Origin: Craterostigma plantagineum
Taxonomy: Eukaryota > Streptophyta > Magnoliopsida > Lamiales > Linderniaceae
Assembly (NCBI GenBank): GCA_027422505.1
Contig: JAPQWV010000408.1
Span: 1-64,000 of the forward strand
Direction of reading: 5' to 3'
DNA length: 64,000 nucleotides
The notes beneath the pieces were generated by a model that was given only the letters and a program-made list of their open reading frames with translations, made no database searches and was not told the origin of the DNA. Positions 34,991 to 59,151 of the stretch are shown piece after piece; the first letter of the stretch is position 1, and each line of letters begins with the position of its first letter. Both the position numbers and the translations under genes were made by a program.

Positions 34991-37327
34991 TTTATTTATT
35001 TATAATTATTATTTTCAAATTTTAATTTTGAATTCCCGACAATTACAGCTACAACGTATCAGCGGTAACCTTTTTTTGCCCTTTCTTTGCGTGCTATGTT
35101 AATGTTTGTCAATTTCCGTTAGAGATCTTTTATCTTGGATTCTTCGTGCTATATATGTGATAATCCAACATTCTTAGACCTTATCGTCATGCAATAAATG
35201 GTGGTGGCAATATCAAATCATGTTTATTCATAGGAAAATATACACTAAACTTGGTCAAATGGAACTATACTTTATATACAAGTGAAACCAAGAAACGTTC
35301 GAAAAGAAGCACATTAGCAAAATTTAGGAAGAGATCGTGAAAAATCTTGTGGCCATTAAAATTTATTGGATGCCTTCTATTTCGGAAAAATACAATTTCA
35401 TTATGGGGTTGTTAAGTGCTTTTGAGATGCCATGCTTAATTAAGTCATCAAATCTTAATGATATGGCATCCAAAGATTCTCGATTTTTAAACTTACTTTT
35501 TATGTTTTTCAATGGAAGTGAAGCACAAGGAGGACTTTATTAAAATTTTGGTGTGCTTTGACATTTATGGCGGGATTAACCACATGGCTATATTTTAAAT
35601 AATATTTAAAAATGGAGTCCAAGACAAGTGTTCAAAAGTTAAGTGGAAGCCATGTGAAGCTACTTCAAACAACATAAACAATCTTTGTTCTTAATGCACG
35701 ACTCTTAATTGGGGACAAAGCAAACATGATAAACAAGATAAACCTTTGTCAGAGATATTACACATACTCTCTTGATAACAAAAGCAAGCATTTAAACCTA
35801 AGATAACATCCCAAGAAATATGAAACGTTTGTTTATGGGCCAGACAGCCCTTCTTCAAGGAAGAAGTTGACAATAATCTCTATGTTTACATCGAATTAGA
35901 ACGTACTTTTTCCTATTTTTTTGCAATAACGTTTTATTTCTTTTCAATCCCTTATTTGATTTATATTCATATAAATATTTTCAGGTTTTGGCAATTATTC
36001 TTAGTGCTTTCCAGAGATACCCAGATTCCAATATCTTTCCATGTCAAAGATTTTCGCTTGGCCTTTTGCTGTTCTTGGCAAAAAAGGGCCAAGTGGAAAG
36101 AAAAAGTACTGTAAGATAAGAATATTTTCAAATGATGTTTTAAAAAAATAATAATATAAGATAGATCCTCAACTCCACGATCTAGTGAGCTATGAAACAC
36201 TCACACCCATGGAACCACAAAAGCACATGTACACTTCACCCCACACACACAAACACACAGTTGTAGTGTAGTTTATTTTTTTCTTCCAAGTTTCTCCTAT
36301 GATATAATTAACTTTGTGACGACATAAGAGTAATCTAGTGGAGCTTAGGGTCCTTTTTTGATATTTTTCATATTTACTTTCACACAGTGAGTGGGGGATT
36401 TTTGAGAAACTTTTGATCTGATATGATTTATTTATTAGCAATCGACGATGAAGATTCAACGACTATAGTGAATCTTTACGAAGGGTCGTTTTCTTGAATT
36501 TACATATATGCGCTTGCAATGTATTGATCCTTTCGTGCATGTTAAAAGTTATAAGATGCCTTTTTCTACCACGCCATGCACCCAAAGATGCTGGAATTAT
36601 TTATATATAAATAATATAAGCATATTATAAGTTTTTATCGATAGTAAATGCCTCTTTTTTATGTATGAATTACGATATTTGAAATCAAGCATCCGTCGAA
36701 GCTTATAAATTTTATGTTTCTTGATTGCTCTTTTCGTGTAAGATTGTTTTGGTCCAAGAAAGTGTGTCACAATCTTTCACAAGACATATAATGGAAGGAT
36801 TAGGTTGATCGATGGGGTACGCAAGTCATGTTAATTTTCTATACATATATATCTTGATTCTTGAGAGAGGGAGAGGCAAAATGGGAGAGAGACACTTCCT
36901 TAAATTTATTATTCCATTCCGTACTCAAGCGATGGTCAATCCAACTTCATTTGATTTTTAACACACCGTTACTTCATTATAGTCATGCAATATTTTGTTT
37001 TCAAACTTAAATTCCATGGATGGACACGAGAGTGGACCTTAAAATACGAAACTCTTTTTTGTTGGCATGAATTCAATTTACGTTACTTTTGATTGGATGT
37101 ACAGTATTAGAGACAAGTTTAGGAAAATATTAACGTGGGTACATGAGTAATCAAAATCTTCCTTGAATATTAAATGTGAAAATATGCAATATCAATACAC
37201 ACACCAATAAGTAAATATGGTATAAGACAACTCATACATATGGACAATAAACCCTTGATCATCGCCTGAGACAGACATTCCTCAAAATCACGATGACCCG
37301 ATCATTTGTTTATGCTCACGGTGGTTG

Positions 37328-37364
<37 letters not shown>

Positions 37365-38767
37365 CATAATTGACGATGACTTCATCCAATACAAATTATG
37401 GTTTATAGTCCCACCCACAAACACATATGACATACACACACGCATATATAACAGTTCGGAATATTAAATTCTACAGGACCAGTTAATCAAATGAAAATTA
37501 TAAATCAAATTTTCCGTTCAGTATAATTATTAGTATTTATGAAAATTGGATGGTCTGATGACTTTGCATGTGCAGCATGTGTGCGTACGTAAAGTATATA
37601 AAATACAGGACCACTATACGTGGTTTACATTCTTTATTTACATAAGTATATATATTTGAAGTACCTCAATGGTGTATATATATACATATAGTTAGGTTTT
37701 AATTGATAAAATGCACGTTCTCTGTAGTGATGATGGTTATTGTGTGGCCTTTAGTTACCTTTTAAGTTCCAAAATAAAAGCCTGCATGTGACTCAAAAGC
37801 ACGCCTCCACGAATTTTATAATGTTTATATATACGTACACCAAATCGTAGATTGGGCCTGCAAATTAATAAAAATCATATCCGAATTATTAAATCACAAA
37901 CGTCGTTTTGAAGAAAAGGTGTTAGAATTATGTTCAAGTGGTGCGTCGTATTGTAATTATTATTCCGTAAGAACATATATTTAGACGAATGAAATGAGGC
38001 GTGGCGATTAGGTCAATCGGTTTCACGAATTAATAAATGAATAATCGAGAAGCATGCACCGTCATAGGAAATATTCAATGGATATAGTGAATATTGATTA
38101 TCAGCTTAATAATTACTCCTTCGATATATCTATATATGTGCAATGATTTCATGCATTAATGGTTACGGCTACAGCGATAAAATGTATGCAAATCAAGGCA
38201 CTTATATACATTGGCAGAGGACCATTTAAATTTAAATAAATATTCCCAAGATGAAAGTCAAGCATACCAACTTACTGGGGCACAGTGAGAAATATATTTA
38301 ATTTTGCAAAGTGGTCCAATCTCCGACTTGTGATTGTAATAAAATTGCACTAAATGTGCTGGTGATCATATACAACTTTGGTACCAATTTGTTCGCTATC
38401 ATGTTTTAATTATCATATCCACCATATTATTGTGACAACTCGTACCGTATATTCCAATTGTCTACAATCACAAACCGGGAGCCAAAAATGAAACCAAATC
38501 AAATCATATTAGTACAATTGGAAAAGAAATATAAGTTCGTTTATCAATACCAAACTGTGACATATGTAAGATAAACATACTCAAGCTGCTAACAATTACA
38601 AACTATATATAACCTTCTATAAAATTAAATACCCTAATAGACTAGTTAAAGACCTATGACCCTATAGAAGATTGTTAATGTACATAACGCCCTAACCCCT
38701 AGACAAATAATATGTGTGCTAAAAATAAAATTATAATACCAAATCCAACATTAAAAATATTATTAGT
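34991..38767. other. Gene-poor AT-rich region between tRNA-Phe and YUCCA
   Basis: Nearly 3.8 kb with no supported gene. It contains an (AT)n microsatellite at 37330-37361 and many short AT-rich runs. The segment next to 38768 presumably contains the YUCCA 3' untranslated region. Confidence 0.6.
37330..37361. repeat. (AT)n microsatellite
   Basis: About sixteen uninterrupted TA units. Confidence 0.9.
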
Positions 38768-40763
38768 TTATAGATGCCTTGCTTGTAACTTCCAACACCG
38801 TTCAATGTCTTCTGAAATGTTCTTGGCATCCATGGAAGCCCCAAGAAGGCCACGTTTGGTGAACCCCACAGCGTAAAGACCATTCTGCCCCTTCCACCCA
38901 TTCGGAAATGGCCTCTTTGGGAAGCCATCTTTCTCGGAAAACATCTCACTCCCCTAATATATAAGGAAAGAAAATGAAAGTTATCATTAAATTATTGTTG
39001 AGCCCTATGCCTAATTACATGTCTATTTTCTCTAACATATTATTGCAAGAGAATCAAGAATTGAGACATTATACCTTGAGCCAACATGGTACGTTGCTTT
39101 TGTAACCAGTTGCTAATATTATCGCATCGATAGTCTCTTCTCTTCCATCTTCAAATTCAACCGAGTGATGATTTACTCTCGAAACTGCGGGGAATACCTA
39201 TAAATCAAATAGTTTCTTTATTAAATAAATAAGCTCAAAGACAAAAAAAAAAAAAATAGCAAGAAAAAAGAACCAAATCAACAAAAGATTTAGTGCTATT
39301 AGCACAAATCACTTCTTCTAAAAATGACTAAGCGAAGATGAGAATTCCCTCTTTACACGACGTTGGTGCATGTTTGAATAAAAATAGGTGGTTTTGTCGT
39401 ATTTAAAATTGGAAACTTCGCCGTTTTTAAAAATTTGTGCGACATCTATAACAAAAAATGAACTAGTTTCTCATACACCCAAACACATTTCATCAACAAA
39501 GATTCATTTTTTTTTTCAAATTACATACCTTGATCTCTCCACTTTTGATCTTTTCAAGTGTGCCAACGTCTAATACGGGCGTTTTACCCGTAAGATTCTT
39601 GAGCTCGAGCGGGCCCATTTTAGGACGGTCCAACCCATGGCGGCTCGTGTCGCCTAACCTTAGCCACGAAACGGCTAGTAAGAGTCGGTCCACGGCTCGC
39701 AATGGCAGCCATTTGAGCAACCACATGGACAAGGCAAATGTTGATGTTCCGAGCATTTCTCTTGGTAAAATATGCAGCTGAAAAAAAAAAATAATATGAT
39801 GATGATCATCATCTTCGTCATGCATGTTCTTAACAAATAATTATTTCAATTCAAGAATAGTGCAATGCTAGAAAGGGATACATGAAGGGAGAAAAAAAAA
39901 AAAAGAGAGCACAAAGGTAAGTGATCAGAAATCTTAAAATATGTAGTTCGAAACTTGGCGCACGCTTCGAGTATTTCAAGAAAGTGCTAGTTTTGAATTA
40001 GGGTTTTTTTAATGTTCTATTATTATTATTACCGTATCTCTGACGACAAGCGAAGGCATGGCGCCATGATTGCAAAGATCCAAGCAAACTTCCATCCCCG
40101 AGTTTCCACAGCCCACGACCAACACCTTCTTCCCCTCGAACAACGAGCCACTCCTGTACTGACACGTGTGCACCACCTCGCCTCGGAATTCCCCCAGCCC
40201 TTCGATCTCCGGCACCACCGCCTCCGCGTTCTCGCCGGTGGCCGCCACCACCCATCGGCTGACGTACTCCACGGTGGTTGCTACACCACCGCCAACGACG
40301 ACAACCTCGACTCTCACCCTCCAAAACCCAACGCTGCGATCGAACTCTGCGCTCACCACTCTCTGATTGAACGCTGGTTTTATCTCGAACCTCTCTGCGT
40401 AGTCGCCGAGGTACTGCAAGAACTGCTGCTTCGAAGGGTAGGTGGGGAAATTCCTCGGCGAGGGCATTAGGGGTAGTTCGCAGAACTGCTTTGGGAGGTG
40501 GAGTTTGAGCCTGTCGTAGGTTTTGGACTGCCATAGAGAAGCTATGCAGTTAGATCTTTCGAGGACGAGCGAAGGCACGCCTTTTGATTTCAGGCAAGCT
40601 GACACGGCCAAGCCCGACGGGCCGGCGCCTACGATCACAGGCCCGGGGACCCACACGCACGTTTCGAAGATGATGCGTGTAGGAAGTTCGTAGGGTTGCT
40701 GTATGGGTCGTGGGATGTCTTGCCTCGAATCTCTAAGAGGTGATGATCAGTATCGTCATCCAT
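38768..40763 (-). CDS. YUC2: YUCCA flavin monooxygenase (auxin biosynthesis), YUC2-like
   Basis: The N-terminus (ATG 40761-40763) includes [14 protein letters not shown], close to the YUC2 start. The FAD motif is [20 protein letters not shown]. Then come [19 protein letters not shown], the FMO-like segment [16 protein letters not shown], the NADPH motif [75 protein letters not shown] and [19 protein letters not shown], ending at TAA 38768-38770. YUCCAs convert indole-3-pyruvate to IAA using NADPH, FAD and O2, as the rate-limiting step. Four exons are seen. One G is missing near 40635 (CCGGGCCTGTG should encode P-G-P-V), so the start codon and the body are out of frame as given. I am confident of the family; YUC2 rather than YUC6 rests on the N-terminus. 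Confidence 0.9.
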
Positions 40764-42781
40764 CGTGATGGGGTTTTTTTTCTTCTTTCTTCGCTTTGTC
40801 TTGGGTTCAAGAAAGGATTTGGTTCTATATGTGAGAAGGAAAATGAGAAGGAATAACGAAGGTAATTAATACCTCGTTGGATGATGGAAATAGGAGAAAA
40901 GGGACTACAAAAATTTGTGAAAATTATGATTTTACTCATCCACTTTGTCAATGGACGAAAGAGAGAGAGAGGGAGCGAAGGGGTTAGGCTATGAGGCTGA
41001 AGATGAGAGTGATAGGTTTTTCTGCGTGTGTGTGTTTTCTTTCATGGGATTGAGAGTGTTTTTAAGACGTTTGCGGTGGAAGCGAAATAACTACTGAAGA
41101 GTTAATGGCAGTAAGTGATCGATGATGAATATGTAGGGCATATTTATAAGCTAGAGAGTGAGAGATTGCTGAAAGCGAGTTCACTAAGTGTGTGTTTTCT
41201 TGTTTTAAATTAGTTCTGAATGGTTTGCTTCATTGAGGTTGTTATTTACATTGCTAAATGAAATATTAATCTGAAATATATCGAACTCAGACTTCAGGGA
41301 AGTGTTCGACACGTATCTTTAGTTTCAAGTAGTAGTGCATAGTTTATTTAGACAAAGTCGGTGGAGTTGATGAAGTAAAATATTCTGTTTGGAATGTAAA
41401 CCTTAATATTAGTAATAGCGATTGCGTTTTATGTATGTTATGCATGCAGACAACAATGTCAATTGTAATTGATATTATATATCTATATGTGTTCGAAGGT
41501 TTCGGTACCTTCAAATGTTAAAACTTTATAAAAGATTCTATTTGAGAAGCCAAGAATGTACTAAAACTACGGAATTCGATAGTAAAAATCATATTACTGT
41601 TTCTGATACTGCTATATAAATTTCAATAGAATGTAAAGAAACTTATTTTGTGGAGTAGCTAGCTAGATGCTATAGGCTGATCCTATCATCGCGTGTATGT
41701 ACGTCTCTACGTCCACTGTTTTGATTTTAAATATAAGATGTATAAAATATATTGACTGCTCCTTAAATATAATCAAGAATTGTATTACTTTTATATTTTT
41801 ATCGGGACCTAAGACTGAAGGCTCCTTCAACCCCACCAAATCAAGAAAATATTCACGTGACGGTCCCATTCTGTGTTAAAATTAGGATTTTTTTTAATTG
41901 ATAAATTTTGTCAACTTGGGATGGAAATATAATACAGATATTTGTTTGAAGCTTGAACAGCAACGCTTGCTTTGTAAATTATTTAATAATGGTATCGATT
42001 TTACATATATGTCTTGAAAAATCATGGAAGATATTAAGCATAGGATGGAATGACGGAGGAATGAGGATTACAAGTAGGGCCTCAATGAAAATGCCTTTTT
42101 AATTCGAAGAATAAAATTAAATACAAAGCTAACACTTGCTAAGCGATTTCGTAAAGCCCATTCGTATACTGGGTTATAATAAGGATGTTTGTTATATATT
42201 ACACCAATCTTTGAATAACCCAACAAAAAAATCATAATAAACCCGTTCCTCTACTATCTATGCAGCCATGGAAACTCGGCTGCAGCACGAATATGTACCA
42301 AAGGAAAGAAGATGACCTTGCATTTCCCCTATATAACGAGGTGGCTGATTCTTAAAATTGCCTGAGTTTTTTTCTGACAAGTTCTTGGTCCAGCCCAGTT
42401 CGTATCAAGCTGATGAGATGAAGAAAACCATCAAAGAGAAGAGATGTTTTCTGCTGCTACTTCTCTCTTTGTCTGAAGTCAATGGTTGATTTCAGCATTC
42501 CGATGTTTTGGGAAGAACGTTGAAGCAATGATCTCTGAGCAGGGGACACAGAGAAAACACAATTGCTTACGAAGGAAATTTGTTGTTGGCAGCAAATGAT
42601 GCGTCTCCAAAGCCGAAGCAGTTGCCACTTGGACACAGCTGCGTAGCAACTTTGTTAGTTACACTGAAAGGCTCGGACGGACAAAGGCAAATCATAAATA
42701 AGATGCGGGAAGAAGATACTCCGTTATTACCTCATCATAACGGGTTGCAAAATCATAATTTCTTCATTGGTGCTTAAAAAC
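40764..42781. other. Intergenic region, YUCCA promoter side and TEBICHI 3' side
   Basis: About 2 kb. The left half should contain the YUCCA promoter and leader. The right third (about 42390-42780) is likely TEBICHI 3' untranslated sequence. No separate gene is supported. Confidence 0.5.
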
Positions 42782-53075
<10,294 letters not shown>

Positions 53076-53692
53076 CCAATCGACTCCGCAAGTGCCCCTG
53101 TGCGCGACCTTCCGAGTATGCGTGAAAGTGACCGTTCGTGTTTTGAGACGTTCAATCGAATTTCAAGACCACCGAAGCATTTGAATCGAAATGCAAGTTG
53201 GCGACTGTGTGTGCCGTGCCTATCTTCTGAAATAAACAATACAAATGGAACAGCGAACCGTAGTTTGAATTTTAAAGAATTGGCCAAGCCCAAGCAGTCA
53301 TTTTCATTTAAAAAAAAAATACGACATAAGAATTTCCTTATTTGCCCTTTCTTGATTCTAAACCAAGTAATCAATCATCCATGATTCCTTCCATTCCATT
53401 ACACCGTGTCGAATTTGAGCTGATGACCATCTTTGCCCACAATTACACATATTGAATTTGATTACAGAAATAAAAAATATATATATTACAAAAATATTGT
53501 ATCCTTCACAATTTGTTTGGAGCTCCATACAGAGCCATCTCATTCTCATATCCCATCAGCACCAAGTTCATTACAGCAATCAGAGAATCCTCTTGTAACT
53601 TCATCCGTACATACACACTCTTGTACATTCATTACATTGCGTGGTCAGAGTCCCTAACTAACCCCCAATTGCGAAAAAACGTCCCAGTTTCT
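53076..53692. other. Spacer between TEBICHI and the downstream membrane-protein gene
   Basis: About 620 bases. It should hold the TEBICHI promoter and leader and the 3' untranslated region of the minus-strand gene on its right. No coding segment is supported. Confidence 0.55.
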
Positions 53693-54975
53693 TCACACTC
53701 TCTGACGGGCAATATTCGAATGATTCCCAATCGGAGCTTCCCGATAATCATCAGGCCCAACATCGTCTTCGTCATCAGAAGAAAGAAACGACGGGCCCAT
53801 CCAAGCTTTGAAGCCCTCAGTGACACGCCTCTCCATTTCAGGCGTGACTTCAATGGGGTCGTTTGCTGCTTCGAGCATCTCTAGCCCCATGTTCCTGCTT
53901 GAAAGCTCGCCCTCGTCGGGGACTGAAGCTGCTCTTCTCCTGAGGAAGAAGGCGGTTCCTCCGTGGAGGACGACGAAGCCCCACGTGGCGATTTCGTAGC
54001 ACCAAAACAGAGGCAGTGAGCAGCTGCTGCCGAGGGTGAGGAGTGTTGAGCCGAGGAGTAGGGAGAGGAGACCGAAGATGAGGGCAAACACTACGTTGAG
54101 TATGAATAAACAGCGGGCACCGCCTAGAAGTGATGAAGAGAAGAGAAATTGACCCCCCAAAAAAAAACGCATCTTGTTTGGAAGGTGACATGAATGAAGT
54201 ACTCATAGGCTCAAGACTTGTATATTATCGAAAGCTATAAACGGAGCGTACCTCTTTTAGAAGAGCAGTAGTTGTTCTCTACCACTTTCAGGCATCCATG
54301 TCTTGCTGGAGCAGCATATGCAACTAGAATCCCTGCAAGACAAGTGTGTCATCATGTTAACAGCCATCATCAAAGTTCATCATTTTTGCTCGCACTCTAC
54401 TCAATAAAGCTCTTTTAATCTTGAGAAGCAATAGTCACAAGCTACTAACTGAACAATTTGAGCTACAAACACAATCAAGGCAACAAAATAGATATCAAAC
54501 TGATTCCTGAGAGGCCACGCATATTTTCCAACAAGAAATTGAGTAGGCAATCGACGATAAATTTCAGATCAAATCTCACGGAATTCATACCAGCAACCAA
54601 ATACACAGACGCAGCAACGCCAACCATCGCCGAAGGAAGAAACACCACCATCCAGTAATAATCCACCGTCTCTTGATCTGTCAACGCGAAAGCTCCAGAC
54701 AATGAGTCCGAATCAGCCCCACCACTTCCCGTGAAATTAACTGACAGAGGTTGAATCCTCGGATCGCGACAAAATGGGCGGTGGAGATTATCCGTCGAGA
54801 ACACTATCTTCAAGCTGATCGCAGTGGAAACCGCGACGGCGAGCACTACTACGGTTAGGGAAAACGCGATCAAAGGCTTCTGCAGCTTATTGAACGCCTT
54901 GTCCTCGTCTCTGAGCGACGAGTACTCGTGCTTCGGCATGAATGCCTGACGCAAGGCATCGCCTATTATCGCCAT
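53693..54975 (-). CDS. Plant-specific multi-pass membrane protein of unknown function
   Basis: ATG 54973-54975 opens MAIIGDALRQAFMPKHEYSSLRDEDKAF, a start seen in a conserved plant family. Four or more hydrophobic segments follow: LIAFSLTVVVLAVAVSTAIS, YYWMVVFLPSAMVGVAASVY, CLFILNVVFALIFGLLSLLL and the block LFWCYEIATWGFVVLHGGTA, which precedes FFLRRRA. The acidic C-terminal tail contains FLSSDDEDD and EAPIGNHSNIARQRV with the stop at 53693-53695. Three exons are visible (about 54601-54975, 54277-54336 and 53693-54130). The short luminal loop has a Cys and an N-glycosylation-type NFT. All read in frame. I do not know the function; the location is an endomembrane or plasma membrane by inference. 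Confidence 0.75.
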
Positions 54976-55564
54976 TTTTCTGCCGTTTTGAGCTCGACTT
55001 CACATGCGAAGTTCACCGAGCGATTCCTTTTCCTTGTGTTGATTGTAGGAGATTTGCAGGTTTCTGTCTATTGAGATTCAAGACTCGAGAGTGAAAAGCT
55101 TCGGTTAGGGTTGTTCAACTTCAACCGTTGGGTTGCTCGGTGAAAATATACGGTCATCAGATAAAAGCTGGAAAAGAAAAACGGGAAAATATATCCATTT
55201 GTGCGGATTATTACGTACGTTCCCATGTACGTTTTTCTATTTCAAATAGACCTCACTAGTTATGTAATGTATATATTTACTACTCACAAGTCAACGATCT
55301 CCACCGTCCGATCACAATAGTTGGCTACGCTACGCCATACTTAAATCATATTTTCCGAAATTTCCCCAAACAATCTTAAAAAGAGCTGATTGGTATAGAT
55401 TACAATAGAAACTATCGATCCGCTCCCCAGAGAGAGAGAGAGAGAGAGGGGAAACTATCGACCCGCCCCCTTTCCTCTCTCCCACCTGAATCAGTCAATT
55501 ATTCAATTAAAGATTGGTTTTTATTAATCATTGATCCAATCAGTTTCTGATTAGAGTTGTCAAG
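54976..55564. promoter_or_regulatory. Divergent promoter region with (GA)n tract
   Basis: It separates two genes transcribed apart, the membrane-protein gene (minus) and the first TOL gene (plus). An AGAGAG run of about 19 bases lies at 55430-55448 in the TOL leader; GA repeats are common in plant 5' leaders and bind BPC-type factors. Confidence 0.55.
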
Positions 55565-58500
55565 ATGGTGAATTCGATGGTGGAAAGGGCGACTAGCGAT
55601 ATGCTGATCGGTCCTGATTGGGCTATGAATTTAGAGATCTGTGATATCTGCAATCACGATCCTGCGTAATTGATTTTTCTATCTACTTTTCTCATACCTC
55701 TGTTGATTTTAATAACGCGGATTGTTCGATATACGTTTGATCAATTGTTTTAAATCATTCAACTTCATACTTTCTTCTGTTTTTGCTTGTTCGTTAGCTT
55801 TAAATATTTGGTGATGATTATCATTGTTGTGGTGTATTAGGGTTTATGGGTAAGCAATCGACGAATGGTTCTGATCTTATGCCGCCATTCCATATTCTAT
55901 ATTTACGTTAGACTCCAAGTGAAGTATGCCATTTGTAATGGATTAAGCAGAATTGAATAAACACATATTCCCTCGAAAAAGATGGATTAAGCCAATTTTT
56001 GTCATTTTATTAATCTTTTGATGTAAATATGGTTGCTTTATGTATGATCCCCTATGTTTTGTATATTGGAACTCGCATTCTATTTTTTCATTTTGATCAG
56101 GCAAGCCAAGGATGTTGTGAAAGGTATAAAGAAGCGTCTTGGTAGCAAGAATTCGAAAGTTCAGCTTCTAGCCTTAACAGTAAGCTTTGCCGAACTACGC
56201 TAACACTTCACATTTTCCCAATCACCGCGTACTATTGTGATTTCAATTTCAGCAAGATACATACCTTTTTAGGGCTCATCGTGTTTCGTGAACATGGAGT
56301 TCAATATCTTCTTATTTCTTATAGATTAGTTTTCAAGTCTAATTTTAAGTATATTTCTAGCTTTTAGAGACCATTGTGAAGAACTGCGGTGATATAGTCC
56401 ACATGCATGTTGCTGAAAAAGAGCTTCCCCATGAGATGGTTCGAATTGTGAGGAAGAAGGTACTCTCCTTTGTTTAATGCTATAACCATTTAATGTGTTT
56501 CGTTTTATATATTCTATAATGTACATCTTTGTGGCTGCAGCCTGATGTTCATGTAAAGGAGAAGATACTGATTCTCATAGATACTTGGCAAGAAGCTTTC
56601 GGAGGACCAAGGGGAAGATATCCTCAGTTTTTGTCGCATATCAGGATTTACTGGTACGATGCTACTTATCATTTCATTGACATTGATCTTCTTCTTTGAT
56701 TTTCCGTTTTACATGCATATCACAGCCGTTATCTGCAATCTTTTTCTTTCGTTTCTTCAGCGTCTTGGGGCAGTTTTTCCTCAGAGATCTGAAAGGTCGG
56801 CGCCAGTTTTAACTCCACCACAGTCACAACCTTTGTCCTCCTATCCTCCAAATATTCCCAATGCTGAAGCCAGACCCAATGGAGCTGAATCTTCTGCAGA
56901 AGCTGAATTTCCAACTTTGAGGTGTGCATTAATATATTATGCAGGCCTTAGTGGTTTGAACTCATACCTCGATACTTTCTGAATGGGAAGCTGTATTTTT
57001 TGCCAGCTTGACTGAGCTGCAAAACGCACGTGGGATCATGGATGTCCTCGCTGAAATGCTGAATGCTATAGACCCTGGTAACAAAGAGGTATGGTCGTCT
57101 CATAAGAGGATTTCAAGATACTTATCTTTCTACATGTATTATATGTATAATGCGTGTGTGTGTTTTGTGACAGGGAGTCAAGCAGGAGGTTATTGTCGAC
57201 CTGGTTGAACAATGCCGTACATATAAGCAGAGAGTCGTACACCTTGTCAACTCAACTTCGTAAGGCCTTTTTTTTGCTTTTACTCACCTCGCCTTCTTGA
57301 ATTAACCATTCATTCGTAATTTCTATGTTTCTAACCCTACCTTTTGTTTACGATTAAATACAATTTCTGATCTTCTCTCTTTTTTCTGTTTCAGGGATGA
57401 ATCATTATTATGCCAAGGATTAGCTTTAAATGACGACTTGCAGCGAGTGCTGGCTAAGCACGAATCACTTGCCTCTGGAACTACTCCCCGCCAGGTAGAG
57501 AAACCGAAACCTGAGCCAGGCCAAACCTCGGCTTCCGTTGACGCGCCTCTCATCGACACTGGCGATAGCAAACAGTCAGACATAGGGTACGTGACGTAAA
57601 TACTATACTTTTAAACCATGGTAATCCTCATAAGAAAATTGCTAATGCCATCAATCTTAATCGATGCGTTTAATGTCATATCCGCAGTTCTTCATCAAGT
57701 CCCAGTTTATACACCCAATTAGCTCTCCCTGCTCCTCCATTGGTCAATGGTAATTCGACAACTTCAACCAAGATTGATCTCTTGAGTGGAGACGATCTCA
57801 ACGCATTGGCGCTCGTTCCCACGAGCCAGGCCCAGCCACCTAACCCAGCTGCTTCAGATCAGAACGCCCTCGCCCTCATCGATGCCTTTCCCCAAAGCAA
57901 CAACCTCGGGCAGATAAACACTACACCAACTCAATTTCCCCAACCAAACGTTCCTTCGCCGTCGCAGGCTTCTCCCTGGAATGGTCAAGTAAACCACGAA
58001 CAGCATCCCGCCTCGCCAGTTTACCGTACATCCTCCTTACATTCCCTTTCTTTTCTGTCAATTTTTTCAGTTCAAAATCGTTCATTCGCTGTCTCTGTAA
58101 TCTTTCTTGAGCATGGTTTTTGGATGTGCGACTTATGTTTTGCTGCTGTCTACTCTTCTTATAGCTGCTGATCAAAGCAACGGAGCTCTGCCTCCTCCAC
58201 CGTGGGAAGCTGAGCTCGACAATGCCCAATCTTCCATGGCCACTCAGCCCCAGCCATCGCCGAGCAGCTTCTATACGCCAGGCTACCAAATGACTCCTAA
58301 CGAGCAAATGGCGAACAGTTCGGGTTTTTATCCCAATCATCCCATGCAGAATTCATACGCCGGTGCTATGTATCCTCAGGCAATGCAACAACAGATGGGA
58401 TATACTTATCCTCCTCAACAGATGTACGGAAACCAAGTTTCTGGGTATGGCTACGGCTATGGCTATGGTCAAACGCCTGCGCAAAATGCGCAAGCGAGCA

Positions 58501-58655
58501 TCTCTGCTTTGTCGATTAGGGATGACGGTGCCTTGAAGAACTCGTCGTCTTCTATGCTGGCAAAGCCTTCGAAGCCTGAGGATAAGCTCTTTGGGGATCT
58601 TGTTGACATTTCGAAATTCAAAACTGGGAAAGCTACTACTCCAGGGAATATATGA
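55565..58655 (+). CDS. TOM1-LIKE (TOL) ESCRT-0-type protein, tandem copy 1
   Basis: Ten exons: 55565-55665, 56101-56179, 56361-56459, 56541-56653, 56761-56921, 57007-57088, 57174-57259, 57395-about 57586, 57688-58025 and 58165-58655. They encode a VHS domain ([60 protein letters not shown]), a GAT domain ([60 protein letters not shown]) and a Pro/Gln-rich tail. The tail contains LIDTGDS, the clathrin-type box [14 protein letters not shown] and the terminal [20 protein letters not shown] proteins bind ubiquitinated cargo at the plasma membrane and endosome for vacuolar sorting. Exon 4 is 113 bases against 114 in copy 2, so one base is missing at CAGTTTTTGTCGC, which breaks the frame. Confidence 0.9.
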
Positions 58656-59151
58656 AGAGTGAAAACCTTAGCTTGTTTAGAGACACTCCCTTTTCGATTT
58701 TTATTTTATTTTTGTGTGGGTGTTTGCTGTTTTAGACTTTCGTTATGTGTTTGTGTCACTTGATCATTCCTTCATCTTGCTGATTTTTATATACGACTGA
58801 TTTTTTTGCTTTTGATTGTATATCTGATTGGTGTAAATTTTCCCTCGAAAATAAAAAGTAAGGTAGCGACGGCAGACTTAGAGCAACATTCGATTTATAC
58901 TAAAATTAGTATTAGTTGGAGTGTTGGAAGTTTAGTGTTTATCTTCTATTTAGCTGACGGCATGGAACTCTTGCTGAGAGTAATCAAATCGAATTGTTTT
59001 ACCAAACAATAGCAAGTGCTAACCAATTGATAAGTTTCTGATATTTTGCTTAGTTTATACAATGTGTGAAGTCATCGGTTGCCTCAGCCACCGGCCTAAA
59101 GAAGCCGACGTGGCCCACCAATTGTCCTAAACCACTTAACCTTTTATTTTT

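Noticed and set aside
35337..36459. Short open frames in the gene-poor region
   Set aside because: AT-rich, no conserved motif and no splice structure.
42580..42777. Open frame of 65 codons on the plus strand
   Set aside because: Lies in the probable 3' untranslated region of TEBICHI and shows no recognisable motif.
53850..54206. Open frames overlapping the membrane-protein gene in other frames
   Set aside because: Shadows of the real minus-strand gene; Ser/Pro/Arg-rich composition and no motif.
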